NCBI RefSeq assembly: GCF_947495725.1
Contig: NZ_CANLZZ010000001.1
Location: forward strand, 558,001-622,000
Direction: 5' to 3'
DNA: 64,000 nt
From: an uncultured Lutibacter sp.
GTDB lineage: Bacteria; Bacteroidota; Bacteroidia; Flavobacteriales; Flavobacteriaceae
Position numbers and translations under genes: made by a program
Notes under the pieces: generated by a model
What the model saw: the letters and a program-made list of their open reading frames with translations, nothing else
The model's database searches: none
What the model was told of the DNA's origin: nothing
Shown: one piece after another, positions 36,358 through 46,300 of the stretch
Layout of the letters: the number at the start of each line of letters is the position of its first letter
Position numbering within the stretch: position 1 is the first letter of the stretch

Positions 36358-38313
36358 TTATAAACTAACATTAATCCATCCCCAACTTGAAATATCAACT
36401 TTAGTTCCTAAGTTATAGTTAGCATTTACAACAACATCTACACCATCAATTTTAACGTTAGAAAGTGCTCCTCCATCTTTCATATCAATGTTTTTAGCAT
36501 ATCCTTCTAAATATAAATTTGTAATTGTTGCTCCAGATTCTTTTTTAAACTGAAGTGCAGTACCATTTACTGTAGAAATTGCTGTTACATTAACAAACTT
36601 TGGATTGTTATTATCTTTATCTCCTTCAAATGCAGTAGAAAAACCAGCAATGGTGTGTGAAATATATGTATTGGTAACAGTACCATTCCAACCTTCGGTC
36701 CAGTCAATTGAATCATCTTCATTATTTTCTAAGTAAATATTTGTTACAGAAGCAGATCCTCCAAAAAACTCTATTCCATCATCGGCTCCATCAATTACAG
36801 CAACATTTTCAATTACAGTTCCTGAACCTACTGCATATAACGAAATACCGTTGTATTGTGATTCAGAGTTAATTTGAGCTCCAGTTCCTTTAATTACAAG
36901 GTATTTTATTGATCCTGAATTATCATCATCTATTGTGCCTCCGTAAATAAAACCACCTACTTCGGCCTCAGCGTCAATACCAGCAGTAGTTGTTGCTTTA
37001 CCACAAATTGTTAATCCTCCCCAATCTGCTGGAGCAGGGTTAACTGAAGACATAATTACTGGGTTTGTTTCAGTACCTTGGATATCAATTTTACCACCTT
37101 TTAAAACAGCGATATAAACATCGACACCTCCTTTATCAGCGGTAATTTTTGTACCAGCTTCTATTGTTAAAGTAACTCCTTCTTGTACAATGTAAGAACC
37201 TGTTAATGCATAATTGGTATCTGCTGTTAGTGTTTTGTTAGCGGTAACATTACCATTTAAAACTTCTAATGCAACAAATTGACCATTAATAAAATTCCAA
37301 CCGGAATAATCAACTTTAGTTCCTGCACTATATGCGTCGGTAGTAGTTGCTGCATTACCATCAATTAAAACGTTGGTTAACGCACCACCATCTTTCATAT
37401 CAATATTTTTATCATAACCACTTAAAAATAGGTTTGTAATAGTAGCTCCTGACTCTTTTTTAAACTGTAATGCCGTTCCTCCAACAGTTGAAATTGCAGT
37501 TAAGTTATTAATTTTAGGGTTATTATTGTCCTTATCCCCTTCAACTACTGTAGAAAAACCTGAAATTGTATGAGCAACATAAGCATTATCAATTGTTCCG
37601 CTCCAACCCTCTGTCCAGTCAATAGCGTCATCTTCATTATTCTCAAGGTATAAATTACTAACAGAAACTGTACCTCCAAAAAATTCTACACCATCATCAG
37701 AACCATTAATTACTGCTATATTTTCAACAATTGTACCCGATCCAACTGCATAAAAAGAAACCCCGTTATATTGAGATTCAGAATTAATTTGAGCTCCTGT
37801 ACCCTTAATAACTAAATTTTTAATAGAACCTGAACTGTCTGCATTATCTGTTCCTCCATAAATAAAACCTCCTACTTCTGCTTCAGCATCAATACCTGCA
37901 GTAGTTGTTGCATTTCCACAAAGGGTTAACCCACCCCAATCACCAGGATTACCATCAATTGAAGTCATAATAACCGGACTATTATTTGTTCCATTAATAT
38001 TTATTTTACCTCCTTTTAAAACAGCAATATAAACATCTGTCCCTCCATTGTCTGCTAATATTTGAGTTCCTGCCGGAATTGTAAATGTTACTCCTTCTGA
38101 AACAATGAATGACCCTGTTAATTCATAACTAGTTGAAGCATTTAATATAAAATCTTCTTCTAATTTTCCGTCCAATACTCCAATTTTTAAGTTCTCAATA
38201 ACTGAGCTCGACTGAGCAACTATTGGATCTGGATCACTATCATCACAACTAAATAATGTCAATACAGCAACTAACGCTGTTATTCCAATAAATTTAAAGT
38301 TCGATTTTTTCAT
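36358..38313 (-). CDS. Outer-surface lipoprotein of two beta-helix-like repeats
   Basis: 651 residues. The signal peptide ends in TLFSC (Cys23), followed by DDSDPDP, an acidic stretch like the export signals of Bacteroidota surface lipoproteins. Two repeats of about 300 residues follow (45-343 and 350-648, period 305), each Gly/Asn/Asp-rich with short strands typical of a right-handed beta-helix. Highly conserved stretches in both copies include DVYIAVLKGGKI, EAEVGGFIYGGT, INSESQYNG and ALQFKKESGATITNL. It sits next to a TonB-dependent receptor and has a Pho-box-like promoter, so it may capture a phosphorus-containing ligand for that receptor. That role is inference. Confidence 0.78.
   Translation of the reverse strand: MKKSNFKFIGITALVAVLTLFSCDDSDPDPIVAQSSSVIENLKIGVLDGKLEEDFILNASTSYELTGSFIVSEGVTFTIPAGTQILADNGGTDVYIAVLKGGKININGTNNSPVIMTSIDGNPGDWGGLTLCGNATTTAGIDAEAEVGGFIYGGTDNADSSGSIKNLVIKGTGAQINSESQYNGVSFYAVGSGTIVENIAVINGSDDGVEFFGGTVSVSNLYLENNEDDAIDWTEGWSGTIDNAYVAHTISGFSTVVEGDKDNNNPKINNLTAISTVGGTALQFKKESGATITNLFLSGYDKNIDMKDGGALTNVLIDGNAATTTDAYSAGTKVDYSGWNFINGQFVALEVLNGNVTANKTLTADTNYALTGSYIVQEGVTLTIEAGTKITADKGGVDVYIAVLKGGKIDIQGTETNPVIMSSVNPAPADWGGLTICGKATTTAGIDAEAEVGGFIYGGTIDDDNSGSIKYLVIKGTGAQINSESQYNGISLYAVGSGTVIENVAVIDGADDGIEFFGGSASVTNIYLENNEDDSIDWTEGWNGTVTNTYISHTIAGFSTAFEGDKDNNNPKFVNVTAISTVNGTALQFKKESGATITNLYLEGYAKNIDMKDGGALSNVKIDGVDVVVNANYNLGTKVDISSWGWINVSL
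36370..37266 (-). repeat. Second internal repeat of the beta-helix lipoprotein gene
   Basis: Codes for residues 350-648; aligns with the first repeat at a 305-residue offset with only small gaps. Confidence 0.85.
37285..38181 (-). repeat. First internal repeat of the beta-helix lipoprotein gene
   Basis: Codes for residues 45-343. Protein identity with the second repeat is high, while the codons have diverged, which argues for an old duplication held by selection rather than an assembly artefact. Confidence 0.85.
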
Positions 38314-38347
38314 TTTTAGTTTTATTTATTTTTAAATTATTTATATG

Positions 38348-38392
38348 CAAATAACCTTTTTTAGTGCTACTAAGCTCTTAAGTAAATATTAA
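38348..38392 (-). promoter_or_regulatory. Pho-box-like promoter of the beta-helix lipoprotein gene
   Basis: Minus strand: TTAATAT and TTAAGAG with a 4-bp spacer (TTAC) at 38375-38392, then 19 bp, then GTTATTTG at 38348-38355. The second repeat is degenerate (5 of 7), so this is the weakest of the six boxes, but spacing and -7 element match the PiT promoter. Confidence 0.55.
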
Positions 38393-38458
38393 GTCTGTAT
38401 TATGAAATTCTACAAAAAATGGTGAATGTTAAAAAATTGTTACTTAATACTCCATAAA

Positions 38459-38496
38459 AAAACAGCTGATTGTAGTTAACTACAATCAGCTGTTTT
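38459..38496. terminator. Terminator after the TonB-dependent receptor gene
   Basis: 17-bp perfect stem (core ACAGCTGATTGTAG/CTACAATCAGCTGT) with a TTAA loop, flanked by A and T runs; 20 bp past the receptor stop. Confidence 0.9.
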
Positions 38497-38516
38497 ATAG
38501 TAATTAAATGTTTTTT

Positions 38517-41294
38517 TTAAAAAGTATACTTTACACCAATTATTAAGTTCATTCCTTTTTTATAAGAACTTATTATTTCATCTGTTTCAACTGAAGTAGA
38601 TAAGTTTCTTACTTTTTGCGATTGCTCAATATATGGATCTAAAAGGTTTTTTCCTGTTAATTTTATTGAAAGGTTTTTATTCAATGTTTTACTTAAAACC
38701 AAATCTAATGTTACAAACCCCTTTTCTAAAATTTCATCATTATATAAATTAGCACTATTTGCAAAATCTTCTGGAGCTCCTAAGGCAAATATTTTATCAG
38801 ATGAGTAATTTGCTGCTAATGTTGCTACGAACTCCTTTTCTCTATTATCTGTAAAACTAAGAGCTGTGTTTAAAATAAAATCTGATGCTCCTTGTAAATC
38901 TGACTCCGTTTTTCCTTTATACTGAAACTCTTCCAATAAATCTTGATTAAACCACATTTTTGTGGCGTTAAAATTTAAATTTAAGTTGCTATTTTCTTTT
39001 TCCAAAAGTGCTACTCTAGTTTCAAACTCTAAACCATAAACATTGGCTGTTTCACCTGTATTATCATATGAAAAGTTTCCTGAAGATCCTCTTGTTTGAG
39101 ATAAGTTTATAGGGTTTTCTATTCTTTTATAGAAACTTGTTACTGAAACCAACTCTTTTGAAGTTGGGAAAAGTTCCCATTTTATGTCTATATTATAATT
39201 TGTAGACTCTTTTAAATCTGGATTACCTTTTGTAACACGGCCAACTGGTGAAACATATTCAAAAGGAGCAAGTTCTTTAAATTCAGGTAAGGTAATTGTT
39301 TTACTTCCTGCAAAACGAATAAAACTATTCTCGTTTAATTCGTACTTTAAATTTAAACTTGGTAAAAAATTATTATAGTTATTTGTTAAACTTCCAACTC
39401 TACCTACATAATTTGCTACATCCCATTCAATTTCTAAATCATCTGTTTCGTATCTAACGCCAACATTACCCGTAAATTTTTTATGTCCAAAACTAACATT
39501 TACAAAACCAGCATATGCATCTAAATTTGCGTTATAAACATCTGGATTTCGTTCTCTTAAAATTACAGAACCATTGTTAAAATATAATTGTTGAAAGGCT
39601 TCAGATAAATTATCTACGGATGCAACTTGAAAACCTTTTGCACGAACACCCAAAAATAATGAACTAAAATTTCTTTCTTTTTGTCGGAAATTAGCACCAA
39701 ATGTCAATTTTATTGGATGATCAGCATCTTCATTAAATGTAATTTTATCTTTTATATATCCGTTAAGTTCAGTGTCTTTAATTTTTTGACTTGATTTTCT
39801 TTGTTGATAATCACCAACGTGTGCAAATTGTACAGTATTGTTGTTAACAAAGTCTATTGGCGCAACATCACTAGGTAAAAAATCAGTTTCAATATTTACT
39901 TCATTTCTAATACGATTTGGTTCTTTAGCAATAACATAATTATAACCTGTTGCCCATTCCAATTCATTATTTTCAGTTAAATCATGTGTTCCAGAAATCT
40001 GGTTTACCATCATTCTAGTTTGTTTTAAATTTTGATCTCTTACAAATGCACCAAATTCTGATGGATCTTGATCAAAAACATATCCTTCTCCATTTCTTCC
40101 TTGCTCATATAAATTATCATTGGTTTTATTAACAAACAAACTGTTGTAACCTATTTTATTATTTTCATTCAATCTATACTTTAAATTTAACAACCCTGTA
40201 GTATTTATGTTAGATCTAAAACTTTCAGCATCAGTAAATGAGTTATCTAATACATTTGATCGGTATTTTTTAAAAATACCTTTTTCATGATTGTATGAAT
40301 TATTATGAGATACAGTTGCAAAAATTGATAATTCCTTTCCAAATACATCTAACTTTTTTCCTCCTGATAGTGAAAAACCTAAATTTAAAGGAGTACTTCT
40401 AGTTTCAGTATTCCAACTTTGATAAGTAATTGCATCAACCAAAGCATAAGGTTGTGTATAAAAACCTAAACTAACATCATTTATATTTTGTGTTGCTCTA
40501 AAATTTCCAAAAACACCATCTTTTAAAATATTAGTATTTGATCCGGCGCTAACATCAATTGTAAATTTTCCTCCATTATAACCTTTCGTTGTAATATCAA
40601 CATTACCCGATGTTTGATCTGCGTAGTTTTCGGTTGAATACGTTTTACTTATTCCAACATTTTGAATAATTCCTGTTGAAAATAAATTTAAATCAATGTT
40701 TTTCTTTTCAACATCATCAGACGGAATAGGTAAACCATTCATAGTTGAAGATAAATAACGATCACCCAAACCACGAATATAGATATCTCCCGAGCCTTCG
40801 TTTTTTGTTACTCCCGAAATTTTAGAGGTAGCTGCGGCGGCATTTGAAACACCTGTTTTAGCCAATCTATCTGCACCTATACTCTCTTTAATTACTGTAG
40901 CTTTCTTTTGTTCTGTTAAAAGTGCAGCTTCCGATTCTTTTTTAGTGGTTCCGGTAATTTGAATTTCATTTAATGAAACTCCTTGGCTTGCACTTAATGT
41001 TTTATTTAGTGTAATTGTTTCTCCTTCTAAAACAACAACATTTGGCACTTCTACCGACTGATATCCTATAAAACTGAATACAACTGTATAAGTTCCAGGA
41101 TCTACTTGTAATATATAATTACCTTCAAATTCAGTAGTTGTTCCTATTGAGGTTCCTTTTATAAAAACATTTGCGAAAGGTAAAGGAGAATTATCAACTT
41201 CCTTATCTAAAACAATACCTGTAATTGTTCCCTTAGTTTGACCAATTATTAATGTATTTACAAATACAAATAGTACTATAAAAAATTTCTTCAT
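38517..41294 (-). CDS. TonB-dependent outer-membrane receptor
   Basis: 925 residues; energised import of a large or scarce substrate across the outer membrane. Order: signal peptide 1-18; carboxypeptidase-regulatory-like domain about 22-110 (GTITGIVLDKEV...FIGYQSVEV); plug about 130-240 with GSGDIYIRGLGDRYLSSTMNG; beta-barrel to the C-terminus, ending IIGVKYTF. There is no SusD partner; the two-repeat lipoprotein downstream may take that place. The promoter has a clear Pho-box-like repeat. Siderophore receptors also have this layout, but the setting argues for phosphate or an organophosphate. Confidence 0.88.
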   Translation of the reverse strand: MKKFFIVLFVFVNTLIIGQTKGTITGIVLDKEVDNSPLPFANVFIKGTSIGTTTEFEGNYILQVDPGTYTVVFSFIGYQSVEVPNVVVLEGETITLNKTLSASQGVSLNEIQITGTTKKESEAALLTEQKKATVIKESIGADRLAKTGVSNAAAATSKISGVTKNEGSGDIYIRGLGDRYLSSTMNGLPIPSDDVEKKNIDLNLFSTGIIQNVGISKTYSTENYADQTSGNVDITTKGYNGGKFTIDVSAGSNTNILKDGVFGNFRATQNINDVSLGFYTQPYALVDAITYQSWNTETRSTPLNLGFSLSGGKKLDVFGKELSIFATVSHNNSYNHEKGIFKKYRSNVLDNSFTDAESFRSNINTTGLLNLKYRLNENNKIGYNSLFVNKTNDNLYEQGRNGEGYVFDQDPSEFGAFVRDQNLKQTRMMVNQISGTHDLTENNELEWATGYNYVIAKEPNRIRNEVNIETDFLPSDVAPIDFVNNNTVQFAHVGDYQQRKSSQKIKDTELNGYIKDKITFNEDADHPIKLTFGANFRQKERNFSSLFLGVRAKGFQVASVDNLSEAFQQLYFNNGSVILRERNPDVYNANLDAYAGFVNVSFGHKKFTGNVGVRYETDDLEIEWDVANYVGRVGSLTNNYNNFLPSLNLKYELNENSFIRFAGSKTITLPEFKELAPFEYVSPVGRVTKGNPDLKESTNYNIDIKWELFPTSKELVSVTSFYKRIENPINLSQTRGSSGNFSYDNTGETANVYGLEFETRVALLEKENSNLNLNFNATKMWFNQDLLEEFQYKGKTESDLQGASDFILNTALSFTDNREKEFVATLAANYSSDKIFALGAPEDFANSANLYNDEILEKGFVTLDLVLSKTLNKNLSIKLTGKNLLDPYIEQSQKVRNLSTSVETDEIISSYKKGMNLIIGVKYTF

Positions 41295-41314
41295 TTTTTG
41301 TCTTAATTATTGCG

Positions 41315-41348
41315 CAAAGGAATAATTAATACGTAAACGAAACGTTAA
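41315..41348 (-). promoter_or_regulatory. Pho-box-like promoter of the TonB-dependent receptor gene
   Basis: Minus strand: TTAACGT and TTTACGT with a 4-bp spacer (TTCG) at 41331-41348, then exactly 8 bp, then TTCCTTTG at 41315-41322 (one mismatch to TAnnTTTG). Same geometry as the porin promoter. Confidence 0.75.
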
Positions 41349-41392
41349 TAGCTCGTTATTATATGATGATAAAAGGGTTAACTTAACGTTAA

Positions 41393-41788
41393 CTAATTTG
41401 ATTTTAAAAATGCCAAAGCCTCTAAGTTTGGAGACTCAATTTTCTCAGCCTGTAGAATTTGAACCGGTAATTGCGATTTATTTAAGGACATTTCTATATT
41501 AGCAATTTCTACTGTTTTATAACCAATAAATTTATAAATTAAAGTGTATGAGCCAGGTTTTAGATTGAATTTAAAAGAACCATCAATCTCAGTCTTAACG
41601 GTTTTATTTAACTCCTTAACAGTTACTTCTGCAAAAAATAAAGGTTCTTCATTATTTTCAGCATCCAAAACAACTCCTTTAACCTCTACTTTCTGATTGT
41701 AACCAGAAATTAAAGAACCTATTTTTAAAGATTGACCTGATATATTGTTTGAAATTACAACTAAAAAAAGCACTAATAAATATCGCAT
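41393..41788 (-). CDS. Stand-alone carboxypeptidase-regulatory-like exported protein
   Basis: 131 residues with a signal peptide (about 1-18, ending SGQ). The mature part is one carboxypeptidase-regulatory-like beta-sandwich: VEVKGVVLDAENNEEPLFFAEVTVKEL, then EIDGSFKFNLKPGSYTLIYKFIGYKTVEI. The same domain opens the TonB receptor that follows 98 bp later in the same direction, so it resembles a detached copy of that N-terminal extension. It ends in a short tail LEALAFLKSN. A Pho-box-like promoter precedes it. Function unknown; it might assemble with the receptor. Confidence 0.8.
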   Translation of the reverse strand: MRYLLVLFLVVISNNISGQSLKIGSLISGYNQKVEVKGVVLDAENNEEPLFFAEVTVKELNKTVKTEIDGSFKFNLKPGSYTLIYKFIGYKTVEIANIEMSLNKSQLPVQILQAEKIESPNLEALAFLKSN

Positions 41789-41811
41789 TCTGTTATTAAA
41801 TTTTTACAAAA

Positions 41812-41845
41812 CAAATAACACTGTTTAATGTTAAGTAATGGTTAA
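41812..41845 (-). promoter_or_regulatory. Pho-box-like promoter of the 41393-41788 gene
   Basis: Minus strand: TTAACCA and TTAACAT with a 4-bp spacer (TTAC) at 41828-41845, then 8 bp, then GTTATTTG at 41812-41819. The -7 octamer is identical to those of the PiT, porin and beta-helix genes. Confidence 0.7.
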
Positions 41846-41955
41846 TTATTAATTATTTAATCATTTCGTAATTGTTAAGATTCCATTTGTATGGAACTTT
41901 AAAAATGTAATATATTAGTTATATTGCGTCACAAATAAATACAACAACGACAATA

Positions 41956-43287
41956 ATGAATTGGAATCAGCTACTCTCATTAAAAAGATATGGAGATAAT
42001 CATACTCGATTAAGAATTGAACAAGATGAAACTCGACTGGGTTTCGAAGTAGATTATGACCGAATAATTTTTTCCGATTCTTTTAGAAGCCTGCAAGATA
42101 AAACTCAAGTAATTCCATTATCAAAAACCGATTTTGTACACACACGTTTAACTCATAGTTTAGAGGTTAGCGTAGTTGCTCGATCTTTAGGTAGAATAGT
42201 TGGCGAAAAAATATTAAAAAAACATCCTAAATTAAATGATTTAGGTTATAAAATGAATGATTTTGGAGCCATTGTTGCAACAGCAGCCTTGGCTCATGAT
42301 ATAGGAAATCCACCATTTGGTCATAGTGGAGAAAAGGCAATTGGAGAATATTTTATAAATGGAAATGGCGCAAAATATAAAAGTGATCTTTCTCCTAAAC
42401 AATGGCAAGATTTGGTAGATTTTGAAGGAAATGCCAACGGGTTTAGAATTTTAACCGAAACAAAAGAAGGTATTGAAGGTGGTTTACGTTTGTCTTATGC
42501 AACTTTAGGAACTTTTATAAAGTATCCTAAAGAATCACTTCCAAAAAAACCAACCTCTCATATAGCCGACAAAAAATACGGTGTTTTTCAATCTGAACTC
42601 AATTTTTTTAATGAATTAGCTCAAGATTTAGGTCTTATTTCAACTGGGAAAAATGGCGATATAGCTTTTAAACGTCATCCATTAGCATATTTAGTTGAAG
42701 CCGCTGACGATATTTGTTATACAATTATTGATTTTGAAGATGGAATTAACTTAGGACTTATTGAAGAAGAATTTGCATTAGAATATTTAATAAAATTAGT
42801 TAAAGACACTATAAATTCAGAAAAATACTACCAATTAAAACATAAAAAAGATCGTTTAAGTTATTTACGAGCCTTAGCAATTGGAACTCTTATTGGTGAA
42901 GCCACTAGAGTATTTTTAGAAAACGAAGACGCTATACTAAATGGAGACTTCCCCCATTCTTTATTAGATAAATGTAAATATGAAGCACAAATTAACGATA
43001 TCATTAAAATTAGTGTAGAAAAAATTTATAAGAGTCGTGAAGTTATTGAGAAAGAACTAGTTGGTTATTCAATAATAAGTAAATTATTAGATGTTTTCTT
43101 AACAGCAATAAATAATAAGTTTGAAAATAAAATGAGTAATTACGATAAATTAATATTAAATTTGTTGCCAGAAAATTTGCAAAAACCACCAAAAACCCTG
43201 TATCTTAGAACTTTAACTATTTGTGGCTTTGTTGCTAGCTTAACCGATGGCTTTGCTTTTCAACTTTATAAAAAAATAAATAGTTAA
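41956..43287 (+). CDS. dgt: Deoxyguanosinetriphosphate triphosphohydrolase-family protein
   Basis: HD-domain phosphohydrolase that splits dNTPs (classically dGTP) into nucleoside and triphosphate; cytoplasmic. 443 residues. Metal-binding motif residues: His in HTRLTHSLEVSVVARS near residue 60, the HD pair in ALAHDIGNPPFGHSGEKAIGEYF near residue 110, and the closing Asp in VEAADDICYTIIDFEDGI. It has FRSLQDKTQV before the HD domain as in Dgt enzymes. Monocistronic. Which dNTP is preferred cannot be read from the sequence. Confidence 0.94.
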   Translation: MNWNQLLSLKRYGDNHTRLRIEQDETRLGFEVDYDRIIFSDSFRSLQDKTQVIPLSKTDFVHTRLTHSLEVSVVARSLGRIVGEKILKKHPKLNDLGYKMNDFGAIVATAALAHDIGNPPFGHSGEKAIGEYFINGNGAKYKSDLSPKQWQDLVDFEGNANGFRILTETKEGIEGGLRLSYATLGTFIKYPKESLPKKPTSHIADKKYGVFQSELNFFNELAQDLGLISTGKNGDIAFKRHPLAYLVEAADDICYTIIDFEDGINLGLIEEEFALEYLIKLVKDTINSEKYYQLKHKKDRLSYLRALAIGTLIGEATRVFLENEDAILNGDFPHSLLDKCKYEAQINDIIKISVEKIYKSREVIEKELVGYSIISKLLDVFLTAINNKFENKMSNYDKLILNLLPENLQKPPKTLYLRTLTICGFVASLTDGFAFQLYKKINS

Positions 43288-43324
43288 ATTATTAAATAGA
43301 ATAGCTTTTTTACAAACCCCTATA

Positions 43325-46300
43325 ATGAAAAAAAGATTACCCCCTTTTTTATTGCTAATCTCATTGGCAGTATTAACATTTTTTCTATTCAAATCTTCAT
43401 TTAAAAATAATTTGGAGCAAGTGGATTCTGTATCCTTAATTAGGAGCAAACACGCTGACTTTTTAAAAAATAGCCCATTTAAAAAAACGTTAAAACTTTC
43501 AAAATCTCAAAGAAAAGCAATCCAGTTACCACCAAATAAATACTACGAACGAGAGTGGGAGTTAACAATGAATCCATTTACTGGAAAACCAGAACCGGAA
43601 AAAATTTATCAAATTCAGAAAAATAGAAATAAAAAAAACAAATCATATTCTGGAAAATACCCAGGAGACGAAGCAAGTAATAGTTGGGTTGAAAGAGGAC
43701 CTAACAATGTTGGTGGACGAACAAGAGTAGTTTTATTTGACCCCAATGACGCAACGAATAAACGCGTTTTCGCAGGTGGAGTAAGCGGAGGTTTGTGGGT
43801 TAATAATGATATTACCAATTCCAATTCATCTTGGACACTGGTTAGTGGTGTACCCAGTAATATGAATATTTCTTGTATTACAGTTGACCCGAATAACCCA
43901 CTTATTTGGTATATTGGTACCGGAGAACAATACACTTTTGGTGCAGCAGTTGGTAATGGTGTATATAAAACAACCAACGGTGGAACAAATTGGTCACATG
44001 TACCAATAAATGTTGTAGGAGGAGGAAGTTCTACAGATTTAGAAGGGGCCTATTATATTAACGATATTTTAGCATACTACAATGGAACTTCTACTGATGT
44101 TTTTATTGGAGTTGGATCACATGTGTATGGAGATGCTGCAAGCCCAACAAACTGGTTAGGTTTCTATAACTCAGGGCTGTACAAATCTTCAAACGGAGGA
44201 ACTTCATGGAATAGAATTGAGCCTCCAAATATGCCAAAAGGTACTTATAATTATATCCCAAATGATTTAGAATTAGATTCTAATAATAATATATGGATGG
44301 GTACAATAAGAAAACCCGGTACTTCAGAAGGAGGAGGTAAAATATTTAAATCTATTAATGGAATAAGTTGGACTGAAATAACAACATTACCAAATTCTAA
44401 CAGAGTGGAATTAGCTGTAACTTCCAGTTTAAATAAAATATATGCTCTAACTCAAGGAACAGATGGTGAGCCTCACATATTTTTAACAACAAATGGGTTT
44501 AACAACTATACAGAATTAACAAAACCAGACGACGCAGATACCGGAATTCCTGCCAATGATTTTACAAGAAATCAAGATTTTTACAATTTGGTTATTGAAG
44601 TAGACCCAAACAATGATGCAATTGTTTATGTTGGAGGAATTGATTTATTTAGATCAACCAATTCAGGAAGTAGTTGGTCACAAATATCTAAATGGTCTAA
44701 TAATAATAATTTAGCTAGTTTAAATTGTTCATTAGTTCATGCAGATCAGCATGCATTTACCTTTAGACCAGGAAACAGTAATGAAGCTGTTATAGGTTGT
44801 GATGGAGGTGTATATTATGCAAATAGTTTGTCTACAGCAAGTAGCTCAGATGTATTTACTGTAATGAATACCAATTATAATGTTACTCAGTTTTATTATG
44901 GTGGTTATGGTCCAAGTTCTTCAACTGAATTAATTATTGCAGGTGCACAAGATAATGGAAGTCAATTTATGGAAAATGCGACTGCTGGAATTAATTCAAG
45001 TATTGAAGTTTATGGTGGAGATGGTGCCTTTAGCGAAATTGATAAAGATGGGGATTATATGATTGTTTCTTATGTTTACAATGATCACTATTATTTCGAT
45101 TTAACTGGATCTGGAACTAATTACTCTATTGATAATGGTGATTCAGATGGTGATTTTATAAATCAAGCTGCATTAGATCCTAGTTTAGATATCATGTACT
45201 CAAATGGAACAAATGGATCCAATTCCATAAATAGATATTCTTTGGGAAGTAATTCTGCTATAAAAACTAAACTTACTAATTCATTATTAAGTTCTTCTCC
45301 AACAGCCTTTAAAGTTTCTCCTTACACAACAGATAAAACTGTTCTATTGGTTGGCCTGCAAAATGGTAGTTTACTAAAGGTTAGTAATGCAAATTCGGTT
45401 AATACTAGCCAAATCTGTTGGGAAGATATTACAGGAAGTTCTTTTGTTGGAAGTATTTCTGATATAGAATTTGGCGCAACCGAAAATGATATTTTTGTTA
45501 CTTTTCATAATTATGGCGTTTCAAATATTTGGTATTCATCAAATGGCGGAAAAAGTTGGATTGATAAAGAAGGAAATCTTTTTGATATGCCCGTAAAAAG
45601 TATTTTACAAAACCCTTTAGCTAAAAACGAAGTTATTATAGGTACCGAATTAGGGGTTTGGGCTTCCAAAAATTTTAATGAAGCAAATCCAACTTGGACA
45701 AGTTCTTTCAACGGAATGCGCGATGTAAAAGTGGTAGATTTAGATTTAAGAACAAGTGATAATTCAATATTAGCAACAACCTTTGGTAGAGGCTGTTTTA
45801 CCGGACAATTTAACAGCTCAACCGAAGCTACCTATACAATTTCAACACAAAATAGTGTTATAAACTCTTGTACATCTGCTACAAGTGAAGTTTTTAATTT
45901 TGAATATACACCATTAGGTGGCTATTCTACTAACACTTCAATATCTGTAAATGGAATTCCTGCAGGAGCAAGTTATACCTTAAGTTCTAGCACTTTTAGT
46001 AATTCATCGGCATCAATTAATTTAACCATAAATGATATTAGTTCTGTTGCCAAGGGAGAATATGTAATTACGATAACAGGAGTAGGAGGATCTACAGTTT
46101 CAACCGATATTTTACTAATTGTTAGAGATGATGTTTCTGATATTACAACAATTTCACCAATAGACGGATCAAATCAAATTGATATTAATAACGCCTCTTT
46201 AGTTTGGAACGGCAATTCCGAAGCAACTTTATACGATGTTGAAATCGCTACAGATGCTGCTTTTAATTCAATAATTGAATCTGAAGCAACTTGCAACACA

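Noticed and set aside
36370-38181. Assembly artefact or two fused genes in the two-repeat lipoprotein
   Set aside because: The codons of the two repeats differ throughout, and there is one signal peptide, one frame and no internal start region.
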